From NCBI GenBank assembly GCA_029098225.1, contig JAQXNX010000030.1, positions 22,085 through 86,084 of the forward strand: a stretch of 64,000 nt of DNA. Reading direction: 5' to 3'. Of the stretch, positions 52,450-59,837 are shown piece by piece. Within the stretch, counting starts at the first letter, position 1; each line of letters starts with the position of its first letter. Under the pieces are notes generated by a model. The model was not told the DNA's origin and ran no database searches. It was given only the letters and a program-made list of their open reading frames with translations. This DNA comes from Spirochaetales bacterium. Its GTDB lineage: Bacteria; Spirochaetota; Spirochaetia; Treponematales; Treponemataceae. Both the position numbers and the translations under genes were made by a program.

Positions 52450-52989
52450 ATGGATTTTAATAAAGAAACAGCACTTGTTGAAACTATTTTATTTTTGGAA
52501 AGTGAACCACTTACCGTTAAGGTTCTTGCAAATAAAGCTCAGCTTTCCGACGAAGTAACAGAAAAATGTATTGAGCATCTCAAAGAAAAATATAATGCAG
52601 AAGATTCCGGCATTGAGCTTGTAATGATTACAGGCGGCTGGTGTCTTGCTCCTAAAAAAGAGTACTGGGATGTACTTAAAGAGTTTTATGGTTCAAAACG
52701 TGAAGGGCGTCTTTCAAAATCTGCAATGGAAACTCTTGCTATTATTGCATATTCTCAACCAATTACCCGTGCAGAAATTGAACAGATTCGTGGTGTAGGT
52801 GTAGATAATATGATTCGCATTTTAATGGAGCGAAATCTTATAAAAGAAGTAGGCAAAAAAGAAGCACCTGGTCGCCCGACTCTTTTTGGAACAACAAAAG
52901 AATTCTTAAAGCTTTTCCGCCTCAATTCCATTGCCGAATTGCCAAAACTTGATGAGGATGAGCAGGAGAGATTTGAACTTGCCCGCTAG
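52450..52989 (+). CDS. scpB: Segregation and condensation protein ScpB
   Basis: ScpB is the winged-helix partner of ScpA in the SMC complex. The 179-residue protein has ALVETILFLESEPLTVKVLA at the N-terminus, LSKSAMETLAIIAYSQPITRAEIEQIRGV in the second winged helix (key residues A, M, E, L, A, Q, P, R) and EAPGRPTLFGTTKEFL. It is predicted to be transcribed from its own leaderless promoter and overlaps the following pseudouridine synthase gene. Confidence 0.95.
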   Translation: MDFNKETALVETILFLESEPLTVKVLANKAQLSDEVTEKCIEHLKEKYNAEDSGIELVMITGGWCLAPKKEYWDVLKEFYGSKREGRLSKSAMETLAIIAYSQPITRAEIEQIRGVGVDNMIRILMERNLIKEVGKKEAPGRPTLFGTTKEFLKLFRLNSIAELPKLDEDEQERFELAR

Positions 52990-53752
52990 TGATTTTAAGA
53001 AGAAAACAGATATTTCAGGCTCTTCTGATAATTCGGAAATTAATGAAAAAACTCGTCTTCAGGCTTATCTTGCGCACTGCGGTGTTGCAAGCCGCCGGGC
53101 AAGTGAACAGATTATTCTTGATGGCCGCGTAACTGTAAACGGCAATGTCGTTACAGAGCTTGGAACTAAGGTATGTAAGGAAGATAAAGTTTGCGTTGAT
53201 GGAAAAGCCATTCATCTTGAAGCCCGTAAATGCTATGTGCTTTTGAATAAACCGGCTGGTTATGTATGTTCTTCCAGCGATGAAAAAGGCCGCCAGGTTG
53301 CAGCAGATCTTCTTCGCGGCAGCTACAAAGAACGGCTTTATAATGTTGGCCGTCTGGATATGTATTCAAAAGGAATGATTCTTTTTACCAACGACGGTGA
53401 TTTTGCCGCAAAGCTTAGTCATCCTTCAAGTCAGATAGAAAAAGAATATATAGTAGAAACCAGCCAGGATGTTAGTCCAGAAACAGCGGCAGCTCTGGAG
53501 CACGGTATTCGTGCAGATAATGTTTTTTATAAATGTGTTCGTTGTGAGGTGCTTAAGCCACGTAAAATCAAAATAATTCTGATAGAAGGCAAAAACCGCG
53601 AAATTCGAAAAATGCTCGAAAGTCAGAATATTGGAACAAGGTCTCTTGTCCGGGTACGTATTGGAAATGTGAATCTTGATGATTTGCGACCTGGAGAACA
53701 CAGAGATTTAACTGAAAAGGAAGTCAAAGGTCTTCTGGCGCTCTGTCATTAA
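52979..53752 (+). CDS. 23S rRNA pseudouridine synthase (RluB/RsuA family)
   Basis: A pseudouridine synthase of the RsuA/RluB/RluF branch with an N-terminal S4 domain (RLQAYLAHCGVASRRASEQIILDGRVTVNG) and the catalytic motif NVGRLDMYSKGMILFTNDGDFA, where Asp after GRL is the nucleophile. EGKNREIRKMLE is also diagnostic. The gene overlaps the scpB end. The start is uncertain: TTG at 52979 or 52973 follows a CAGGAGAG ribosome binding site, while ATG codons further upstream lie inside scpB. The pairing scpA-scpB-rluB is conserved in many bacteria. Confidence 0.9.
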   Translation: MPASDFKKKTDISGSSDNSEINEKTRLQAYLAHCGVASRRASEQIILDGRVTVNGNVVTELGTKVCKEDKVCVDGKAIHLEARKCYVLLNKPAGYVCSSSDEKGRQVAADLLRGSYKERLYNVGRLDMYSKGMILFTNDGDFAAKLSHPSSQIEKEYIVETSQDVSPETAAALEHGIRADNVFYKCVRCEVLKPRKIKIILIEGKNREIRKMLESQNIGTRSLVRVRIGNVNLDDLRPGEHRDLTEKEVKGLLALCH

Positions 53753-53795
53753 TGGTGTTGTTATGGGGGAAAAGCCCCTTTAAAATGGAGAAAAT

Positions 53796-54497
53796 ATGAA
53801 AAAGAAACAGGTTTTATTGATGGTTGGAATTTTTATTCTGGGCTTAGTTCTTATGCTATGTTCTGCGGTTGTAAAAAAATATCGCGGTTCAGCTGAGTGG
53901 AATGGAAATTCTTATAATATTGAAAATGTAAATTCAGTTGATGCTAAGTTTGCCCGGCCTTATAACGAGAAACTGGATAATCTTGGAGATTTAGTTCTTT
54001 CTTGTTTATGTGCAGGAACCATGCTTTTAGTGTTAATCAGTTTTGTTATTTCAAAGGATAAACGAAAGGGCATAAAAGAAGCTCTTTTTGAAGCATATGT
54101 TTTTTTAATTTCTTATATTTATTCCAATGCTGTCTGCTCGTTCTTAAAAGTTTTTGCAGGAAGAATCAGACCATATATGTATTTTGCAAATCCGGAGCAG
54201 AAGGGAATTGAGACTGGTGACTTTTATCATTCCTGGCCAAGCGGGCACTCTGCAAACAGCTTTATGATTATTGCTTTTGTCGTTTTCTTTTTTACTGTCT
54301 GTCATTCTGATTCTAAGTTTAAAAAGCCTGTTATTGTACTTTTCTTTCTTGCAGGTATTGCTGTAATGGTTTTGAGAATGCTCAGCGGAAATCACTTTCT
54401 TACAGATGTACTTTCTGGAGCAGCAATCGGTTTTGTATGCGCTTATTTTATGGATCTTTTGTGTAATAGAATTCGTGGCAAAAAAATAGAGGATTAG
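53796..54497 (+). CDS. PAP2-family membrane phosphatase
   Basis: A 233-residue integral membrane phosphatase of the PAP2 superfamily. The three catalytic motifs are complete: KVFAGRIRPY (KxxxxxxRP), WPSGHSANS (PSGH) and SGNHFLTDVLSGAAIG (SRxxxxxHxxxD-like, with the nucleophile-activating His and Asp). About six helices are predicted. Likely substrates are undecaprenyl pyrophosphate or phosphatidic acid. An ATGGAG ribosome binding site precedes the ATG. It is not in an obvious operon with rluB; a small GGGG/CCCC hairpin lies between them. Confidence 0.9.
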   Translation: MKKKQVLLMVGIFILGLVLMLCSAVVKKYRGSAEWNGNSYNIENVNSVDAKFARPYNEKLDNLGDLVLSCLCAGTMLLVLISFVISKDKRKGIKEALFEAYVFLISYIYSNAVCSFLKVFAGRIRPYMYFANPEQKGIETGDFYHSWPSGHSANSFMIIAFVVFFFTVCHSDSKFKKPVIVLFFLAGIAVMVLRMLSGNHFLTDVLSGAAIGFVCAYFMDLLCNRIRGKKIED

Positions 54498-54570
54498 CAT
54501 TAAAAAGCATTAATCCAAAGTGAAAGCTGACATCTTGAAAAATAGAGGTTTTATTTCATATAATTAAAAG

Positions 54571-54662
54571 CAAGGCGTTACGGGGCGGCGTTTGAGCCCC
54601 GTTGGATAGGGTAGACGAAAAGCGAATGCTTTGAGTCGTAGGGCGGGGCTCCGCCCTTCTGC
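54571..54662. repeat. GC-rich hairpin block upstream of cmk
   Basis: A 92-base island of high GC in an otherwise A/T-rich intergenic region. It holds two hairpins: ACGGGGC/GCCCCGT (near 54579-54602) and AGGGCGG/CCGCCCT (near 54639-54656). GCGAATGCT is shared with the block at 8153-8385. Possibly a REP-like element or a structured leader of cmk; I cannot decide. Confidence 0.5.
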
Positions 54663-54692
54663 ATATGAGCAATTTTTTATTGGAGAACTAAA

Positions 54693-55325
54693 ATGATAAT
54701 TGCAATTGATGGTCCAGCTGGAACTGGAAAAAGTACTATTGCCAAAATGCTGGCAGATAAGCTTGATATAACTTTTTTGAATAGCGGCGGATTTTACCGA
54801 ACGCTCACTCTTGCAGTCCTGGATGCAAAAATTGATTATAAAGATGAAAAAGCAACCCTTGATTTTTGCCGCAAGCAGAAAATTGAATATACAAAAGAGG
54901 GGCATTTTATATTAAACGGCACAGATGTTACTGAACATCTTCATGATGACAGGGTAACAGCAAATGCAAGTCAGGTTAGTGCTATTGTGGAAATCCGGCA
55001 TCTGGTAAATGATCTTATGCGCGAAATTACAAAAAGTCTTAGCATTGTATGCGAAGGACGCGATATGACTACAGTCGTATTCCCGAATGCAGAAGTTAAG
55101 GTTTATCTTGATGCAAGTGCAGAAGTTCGTGCAAAAAGACGTTTTGATCAGGGTGTAAGTGATATGACTCTGGAAGAAATAAAAGCTTCTATAGAAAAGC
55201 GGGATGAAATGGATAAAAATAAAAAGGAAGGTTCTTTGAAAATTGCACCTGATGCCTTATATATTGATACATCTAACTTGACGATAGACGCTGTTTGTGA
55301 GATAATAGAAAAACAAATTTCATAA
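54693..55325 (+). CDS. cmk: Cytidylate kinase
   Basis: Cmk phosphorylates CMP and dCMP. The 210-residue protein opens with IIAIDGPAGTGKSTIAKMLA (P-loop) and has the conserved LNSGGFYRTLTLA, CEGRDMTTVVFPNAEVKVYLDA and RRFDQG motifs. It is followed 15 bases later by rpsA, a pairing conserved in most bacteria. Confidence 0.95.
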   Translation: MIIAIDGPAGTGKSTIAKMLADKLDITFLNSGGFYRTLTLAVLDAKIDYKDEKATLDFCRKQKIEYTKEGHFILNGTDVTEHLHDDRVTANASQVSAIVEIRHLVNDLMREITKSLSIVCEGRDMTTVVFPNAEVKVYLDASAEVRAKRRFDQGVSDMTLEEIKASIEKRDEMDKNKKEGSLKIAPDALYIDTSNLTIDAVCEIIEKQIS

Positions 55326-55340
55326 TTAAAAGGTTATACA

Positions 55341-57047
55341 ATGGAAGAAATGGAAGTGGAAAAGGAAGAAGCTCAGAATTCTATGAGCAATTTCGAGACA
55401 CAATTAGACGCGTATGACTTTGCCGCTCCGCAGGCAGGTCAGTTGGTTGAAGGTACAGTAGTACAGGTTACTGATGATTATGTTTATGTAGACATTGGTG
55501 ACAAATCTGAAGGCTTGATAGCAAGAAACGAGTTTACTGATGAATTGCCAAAAGAAGGCGATAAGGTTCAGGCTCTGCTTACTGGTCATAATGCACATGG
55601 TCCTGTGCTTTCTAAAAGAAAAGCGGATTCTAAAAAGTATTTGAAAGAAATTCAAAATGCATGGAAGGAAAAGACAGCCGTAGATGGAACAATCATTAAG
55701 GTTGTTAACAGCGGTTTTGAAGTAGATTTAGGAATTGATAAAATGGCATTCCTTCCAATCAGTCAGGCTGATGTAGAAAAAATAGATAAACCGGAATCTT
55801 TGATTGGTGTTAGATCAAAGTTCTATGTTGAAAGACTTTATTCTGATAATAAATTAAATCCTGTTGTAAATAGAAGAAAGTATCTTACTGAAGCAGTAGA
55901 TACAAAACGAGATGAATTCTTTAATACAGTTCAGATTGGCGATACTGTAAAGGGTACTGTAAAGAGTTTTACAAGCTTTGGTGCATTCATTGACTTGGGC
56001 GGTTTTGATGGTCTTCTTCATATCAACGATATGAGCTGGGGACACGTTGCCCGTCCAAAGGATTTTGTTAAAAAAGGTCAGGAAATTGAACTTAAGGTTA
56101 TTCGTCTTGATCCTGCAGAAAAGAGAATCAACCTTTCTCTTAAGCATTTCTCAGAAGATCCATGGATTCATTTTGAAGAAAAATATCATGTAAATGATAT
56201 TGTAGAAGGAAAGGTAACAAAGCTTACAGAGTTCGGAGCTTTTGTTGAGCTTGAAGAAGGTATTGAAGGTCTTGTTCATATCAGTGAATTCTCTTGGACA
56301 AAGAAAATTAATAAGCCGGGTGATATGGTAAGCGTTGGTCAGACTGTAAAGGCTATGATCCTTGGTTACGATATTCAGGCTGGTCGTGTTTCTCTTGGCT
56401 TTAAGCAGACTACAGAAAATCCATGGGATTCTATTGGCGATAAATACGCTGTTGGAACAAAGGTTCATGGAAAGGTTGTTAAGATTACAAATGCTGGTGC
56501 ATTTGTTTCTCTTGAAGATGGAATTGATGCATTCCTTCATGCAGATGATATTTCATGGACAAAGAAGGTTCGTCATCCAGGCAGCGAGCTTGCTGTAGAT
56601 CAGGAAATTGATGCAGTTGTAATTGAATGTGATCCACAGGCTCACAAAGTTAAGATTGGTGTAAAACAGGCTACAGAAAATCCTTGGAAGGTTTTTGCTG
56701 ATGAATATAAACCTGGTTCTACATTTGAAGGTGAGATTACTTCTATTACTGATTTTGGAATTTTTGTTAAAGCTCCAAATGGAATTGAAGGTCTTGTTAA
56801 TAAATCAAATCTTACAGATGACAAAGATGTTACTTTTGAAGATGCTGTTGCAAAATACAAGGTTGGAGATAAAGTAAACGTTTATGTTGTTGATGTAAAA
56901 GTTGAAAAGGAACAGGCTGCTTTCTCTGTAAAAGAGTTCAAAAAGAAACAGCAGCGTGATGAAATTTCACAATATATGTCAACTTCAAATGATGAAGGTG
57001 ATGGAGCATATACTCTTGGAGATATGCTGAAATCTCAGAAGAACTAA
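55341..57047 (+). CDS. rpsA: 30S ribosomal protein bS1
   Basis: A 568-residue protein made of six S1/OB-fold domains, for example GTVKSFTSFGAFIDLGGFDGLLHINDMSWG, GKVTKLTEFGAFVELEEGIEGLVHISE and GEITSITDFGIFVKAPNGIEGLVN (key GxV...FGAF...GLxH pattern). S1 binds mRNA and helps start translation, especially for weak ribosome binding sites. The starting acidic stretch EEMEVEKEEAQN is short. The cmk-rpsA operon ends at a terminator at 57100-57128. Confidence 0.97.
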   Translation: MEEMEVEKEEAQNSMSNFETQLDAYDFAAPQAGQLVEGTVVQVTDDYVYVDIGDKSEGLIARNEFTDELPKEGDKVQALLTGHNAHGPVLSKRKADSKKYLKEIQNAWKEKTAVDGTIIKVVNSGFEVDLGIDKMAFLPISQADVEKIDKPESLIGVRSKFYVERLYSDNKLNPVVNRRKYLTEAVDTKRDEFFNTVQIGDTVKGTVKSFTSFGAFIDLGGFDGLLHINDMSWGHVARPKDFVKKGQEIELKVIRLDPAEKRINLSLKHFSEDPWIHFEEKYHVNDIVEGKVTKLTEFGAFVELEEGIEGLVHISEFSWTKKINKPGDMVSVGQTVKAMILGYDIQAGRVSLGFKQTTENPWDSIGDKYAVGTKVHGKVVKITNAGAFVSLEDGIDAFLHADDISWTKKVRHPGSELAVDQEIDAVVIECDPQAHKVKIGVKQATENPWKVFADEYKPGSTFEGEITSITDFGIFVKAPNGIEGLVNKSNLTDDKDVTFEDAVAKYKVGDKVNVYVVDVKVEKEQAAFSVKEFKKKQQRDEISQYMSTSNDEGDGAYTLGDMLKSQKN

Positions 57048-57099
57048 TTTTGTTTCTAAGAACAAATACGGTTCTTTAAACTTCTATATTTGAAATAAA

Positions 57100-57128
57100 A
57101 GACGTGCTTAAAGGTGAGCACGTCTTTT
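57100..57128 (+). terminator. Terminator of the cmk-rpsA operon
   Basis: AGACGTGCT and AGCACGTCT pair over nine bases around an 8-base loop and run into a short T-run. Confidence 0.9.
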
Positions 57129-57143
57129 GTAAATTCTAGGCTG

Positions 57144-58043
57144 ATGAAAAATACAATTGAACCTTTCATAGGAAACAGTTCGTTTTCTGATGAAGTAAGA
57201 GACTTAATAAGCACTCTTTCAAAAAACAAAGCTTCTTTACTCCTTGTTGGAGAAAGAGGATCGGGAAAGCGTTTTATTGCAAGGCATATTCATTTTGCGC
57301 AGACTAAAAATTTTGGCTGTTTTGTAGAAATGAATTGCCGTACTCTTTCAAAAGAGCAGATGTATTTTTCATTTGAAACTGTAAAGGATATTTTAAGATT
57401 TAATCAGCAGGTAACTTTTTTTGTTGCGCAAATTGACTGTTTAAGTCTTGAACTTCAGAAAGAGTTATTGACTCTTGTTAATGGAACAAAAGGCATAGAA
57501 GATAGATTCAGAATTGTATCTTCTACAGAAAAATCTCTGGAAGAGAATGTTGCTTCAGGAGCTTTTTTAAAAGATTTATATTATAAGTTGAATGCTGTTG
57601 TTCTTAATATTCTTCCTTTACGTCAGCGAGCGGATGATATTTTGCCTCTGGCAGATTTTTATCTTTCGCAGTTTTCTAAAAGGTCTGGAATAAAATTCAG
57701 TAATTTTTCTTCTGAAGCAAAGGATTTACTAAAGGAATCATTTTTTGTAGGAAATATAGATGAACTTGTAAATTGCATTCAGAGAGCGTTTATTGTAGGG
57801 AAGCCTCCAGAAGTTTCTGCTATGGACCTGGGACTTTCTAATAATAAACAGATAGAAAAAGAAATGGCTTTACAAACTTTTGAAGATAAATCTTTAAAAG
57901 CAGCTATTGATAGATTTAAAAAGGAATATATTACAAGAATCCTTGAAGAAAATGGCTGGAATCAGACCAAAACTGCAAAGATACTTGGAATACAGCGTAC
58001 TTATGTGATAAGATTAATCAATGAATTAAATATCCGCAAGTAA
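57144..58043 (+). CDS. NtrC-like AAA+ protein lacking sigma-54 motifs, with Fis-type HTH
   Basis: A 299-residue protein related to sigma-54 activators. A Walker A motif is present (LLVGERGSGKRFIARHIH), the C-terminal Fis-type helix-turn-helix is clear (EENGWNQTKTAKILGIQRTYVIRLINELNI), and PLRQRADDILPLADFYL matches the family. However, the GAFTGA loop that contacts sigma-54 is absent, and the Walker B motif reads FFVAQIDCLSLELQKELL in place of LFLDEI. There is no receiver domain. It therefore probably cannot remodel sigma-54 and may be a DNA-binding regulator only. The ATG at 57144 is preferred, since an upstream GTG lies inside the rpsA terminator. Confidence 0.85.
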   Translation: MKNTIEPFIGNSSFSDEVRDLISTLSKNKASLLLVGERGSGKRFIARHIHFAQTKNFGCFVEMNCRTLSKEQMYFSFETVKDILRFNQQVTFFVAQIDCLSLELQKELLTLVNGTKGIEDRFRIVSSTEKSLEENVASGAFLKDLYYKLNAVVLNILPLRQRADDILPLADFYLSQFSKRSGIKFSNFSSEAKDLLKESFFVGNIDELVNCIQRAFIVGKPPEVSAMDLGLSNNKQIEKEMALQTFEDKSLKAAIDRFKKEYITRILEENGWNQTKTAKILGIQRTYVIRLINELNIRK

Positions 58044-58094
58044 CGCATAACTAAATAAAATATTTAGTAAGATTTTTTATAAAGAGGTTTTTAT

Positions 58095-58772
58095 ATGTCT
58101 AGACAGGACGAAAACGCAACAGCAAGTACAAAAGTTACTTCCTTTATTACCAAAAACAGAATTTTATTTATTGGAGCACTTATTTGTTTTTGTGTTGCTC
58201 TGGTAGGTTTTATTGTTGTTTCTAAAATAACAGAGGCTTCTAAAGATAAATCACTTTCAAGAATAGAAGAAATTTCTTTTACTCTTACAGATGGTTCTTC
58301 TGCTCTCAGCGAAGGAGAACTGGAAGCAAGACGGCTTGATGCATTAGATTCTCTTGCTTCTTTGAATACAAAGGGTGGAATTGTTGGTGCAAGAGCAAAT
58401 ATGCTTAGTGCAGAAATTTCTTTCCAGTTGAAAAAATATGAAGATGCTGCTAAATACTGGTCAAATGTAGCAAAAAAGGCACGCAGCAATTATTTATATC
58501 CTTTAGCTATGTACAATCTTGGTGTAGCTTATGAGCAGCTTGGAAAAACTTCTGAAGCTTCTGAAAGCTATAAAGCAGCTTACGAAAATAAAAATTGTCT
58601 TTTTGCCTGCCATGCAGGATTCAGTTATGGAAGAACATTGGAGGCTCTTGGAAAATATGCCGAAGCTGTAGAAATTTATCAGAAGATAAATGATGCAGAA
58701 CCTGGCGAAGCCTGGTCAATGCTTGCTAAAACAAGAATCATTGCATTAAAGGCAGAAAAGAAAGTAGAGTAA
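58095..58772 (+). CDS. Membrane-anchored TPR protein
   Basis: A 225-residue protein with one N-terminal transmembrane helix (about 22-44, RILFIGALICFCVALVGFIV) and a TPR region outside. The repeats show AEISFQLKKYEDAAKYWSNVA, AMYNLGVAYEQLGKTSEASESYKAAYE and GRTLEALGKYAEAVEIYQKI. This is like the YfgM/CpoB type of envelope TPR proteins. A GAGG ribosome binding site precedes the ATG. The next gene encodes a lipoprotein, but no functional link is shown. Confidence 0.85.
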   Translation: MSRQDENATASTKVTSFITKNRILFIGALICFCVALVGFIVVSKITEASKDKSLSRIEEISFTLTDGSSALSEGELEARRLDALDSLASLNTKGGIVGARANMLSAEISFQLKKYEDAAKYWSNVAKKARSNYLYPLAMYNLGVAYEQLGKTSEASESYKAAYENKNCLFACHAGFSYGRTLEALGKYAEAVEIYQKINDAEPGEAWSMLAKTRIIALKAEKKVE

Positions 58773-58801
58773 CAATTTAAATCTTTTTTATAACTTTAAT
58801 T

Positions 58802-59575
58802 ATGAATGTAAAAACAATCTGTAAAAAATCTTTCTTCGCAAAGTGGTTTATTACAGGTTGTTTTTTTGTTTTAACTTTATTTAATTCTTCCTGTGGTCTG
58901 GATACTTATTATGAAATTGAAGCCCCCGCAACAATTTTGCATGAACCTTCTTATAATAGTGCTTATGACGAAAGATATTTTGAATTTATGACTAACGAAG
59001 TTGTAAATTCAGAAAACCAGGGCTTTTCTTTTACCGGCACTAATATTTATTACAGGATTTATGATGATATAAGTGAATTAAACAATGATCGTACCAGATT
59101 ACAGAATCTTGCATCTTCTAATGATGTAAATGCTATAAATTCTGCTGCTTATAGTCTTATACAGCCTAAAGGCAACGGCTACGGATATTGTCTGCTGAAT
59201 ACTGTGGAGAATAGAGAAGCAGCTACACTAATACCTTCAAGAGCTTCAGACAGAAGAATTAAAATAAGATTAACAAATTATGGTACTGTTTCTGAATTCC
59301 GTTCTTATTTAGATATAGAAGACGGGCCAACCTATACGCCATTAAGAGAAAACGGCAAATCTTTTGATTTTGGAAGAAACGGCTCCAGAGACGGAATGCC
59401 AGTTCAGGGCGATATAGATTATTCTTATTCTAATAATACTAATAGCAATCCTACTATAAAATATGTGGCTTTATATGCTCTCGCCGTCGGACATGATGCT
59501 CCTTATTCAAATTACTATAGTAATATTTTTTATATAGGAACAGTTTCTATCGACTCTTCTACACCAGATAATTAA
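58802..59575 (+). CDS. Lipoprotein of unknown function
   Basis: A 257-residue protein with an N-terminal signal segment ending in NSSC (Cys31), so it is probably a lipoprotein. The remainder has the beta-rich, Asn/Ser/Tyr-rich character of treponeme surface proteins (FSFTGTNIYYRIYDDI, LIPSRASDRRIKIRL). No family is recognised. No ribosome binding site precedes the ATG, which is preceded by an A/T-rich stretch. It is followed by a terminator at 59590-59640. Confidence 0.72.
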   Translation: MNVKTICKKSFFAKWFITGCFFVLTLFNSSCGLDTYYEIEAPATILHEPSYNSAYDERYFEFMTNEVVNSENQGFSFTGTNIYYRIYDDISELNNDRTRLQNLASSNDVNAINSAAYSLIQPKGNGYGYCLLNTVENREAATLIPSRASDRRIKIRLTNYGTVSEFRSYLDIEDGPTYTPLRENGKSFDFGRNGSRDGMPVQGDIDYSYSNNTNSNPTIKYVALYALAVGHDAPYSNYYSNIFYIGTVSIDSSTPDN

Positions 59576-59589
59576 TCTAAAATTTTTGC

Positions 59590-59640
59590 AAAAAAAAAAG
59601 CGGCTCTATATTTTCATACAAAGCCGCCATATTAGTTTTT
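59590..59640 (+). terminator. Terminator of the lipoprotein gene
   Basis: GCGGCT (59600-59605) pairs with AGCCGC (59622-59627); flanking A and T runs allow termination in either direction. Confidence 0.75.
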
Positions 59641-59837
59641 TTTATTTTTGCGAAGCAAAAAAAATGCATAAATCAAAAATATCGTTTACGAATTTGTTGA
59701 TTATTAGCACTTTTTTTGCAAAGCAAAAAAATGCGTAAATCAAAAATATCGTTTACGAATTTGTTGATTATTAGCACTTTTTTTGCGAAGCAAAAAAATG
59801 CGTAAATCAAAAATATCGTTTACGATATTTTTGATTA
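59634..59837 (-). repeat. Two-hairpin 3' element, three tandem copies downstream of GH94
   Basis: Three units of about 67 bases lie in the 3' region of the GH94 gene (minus strand), at about 59773-59837, 59706-59772 and 59634-59705. The unit adjoining the gene overlaps its stop codon and has a perfect 15-bp hairpin 1 (59805-59836). Each then has ACGCA, a T-run with GC, TTCG-type loop, GC with an A-run, and GTGCT. The third unit is partly degenerate. The element also occurs after efp and after the gene ending at 48654. Confidence 0.82.

Noticed and set aside
57114..57143. Alternative upstream GTG start for the NtrC-like gene
   Set aside because: It lies within the rpsA terminator stem and has no ribosome binding site.
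59634..59837. Possible CRISPR array
   Set aside because: There are only three long units without variable spacers; the structure is a tandem hairpin repeat.
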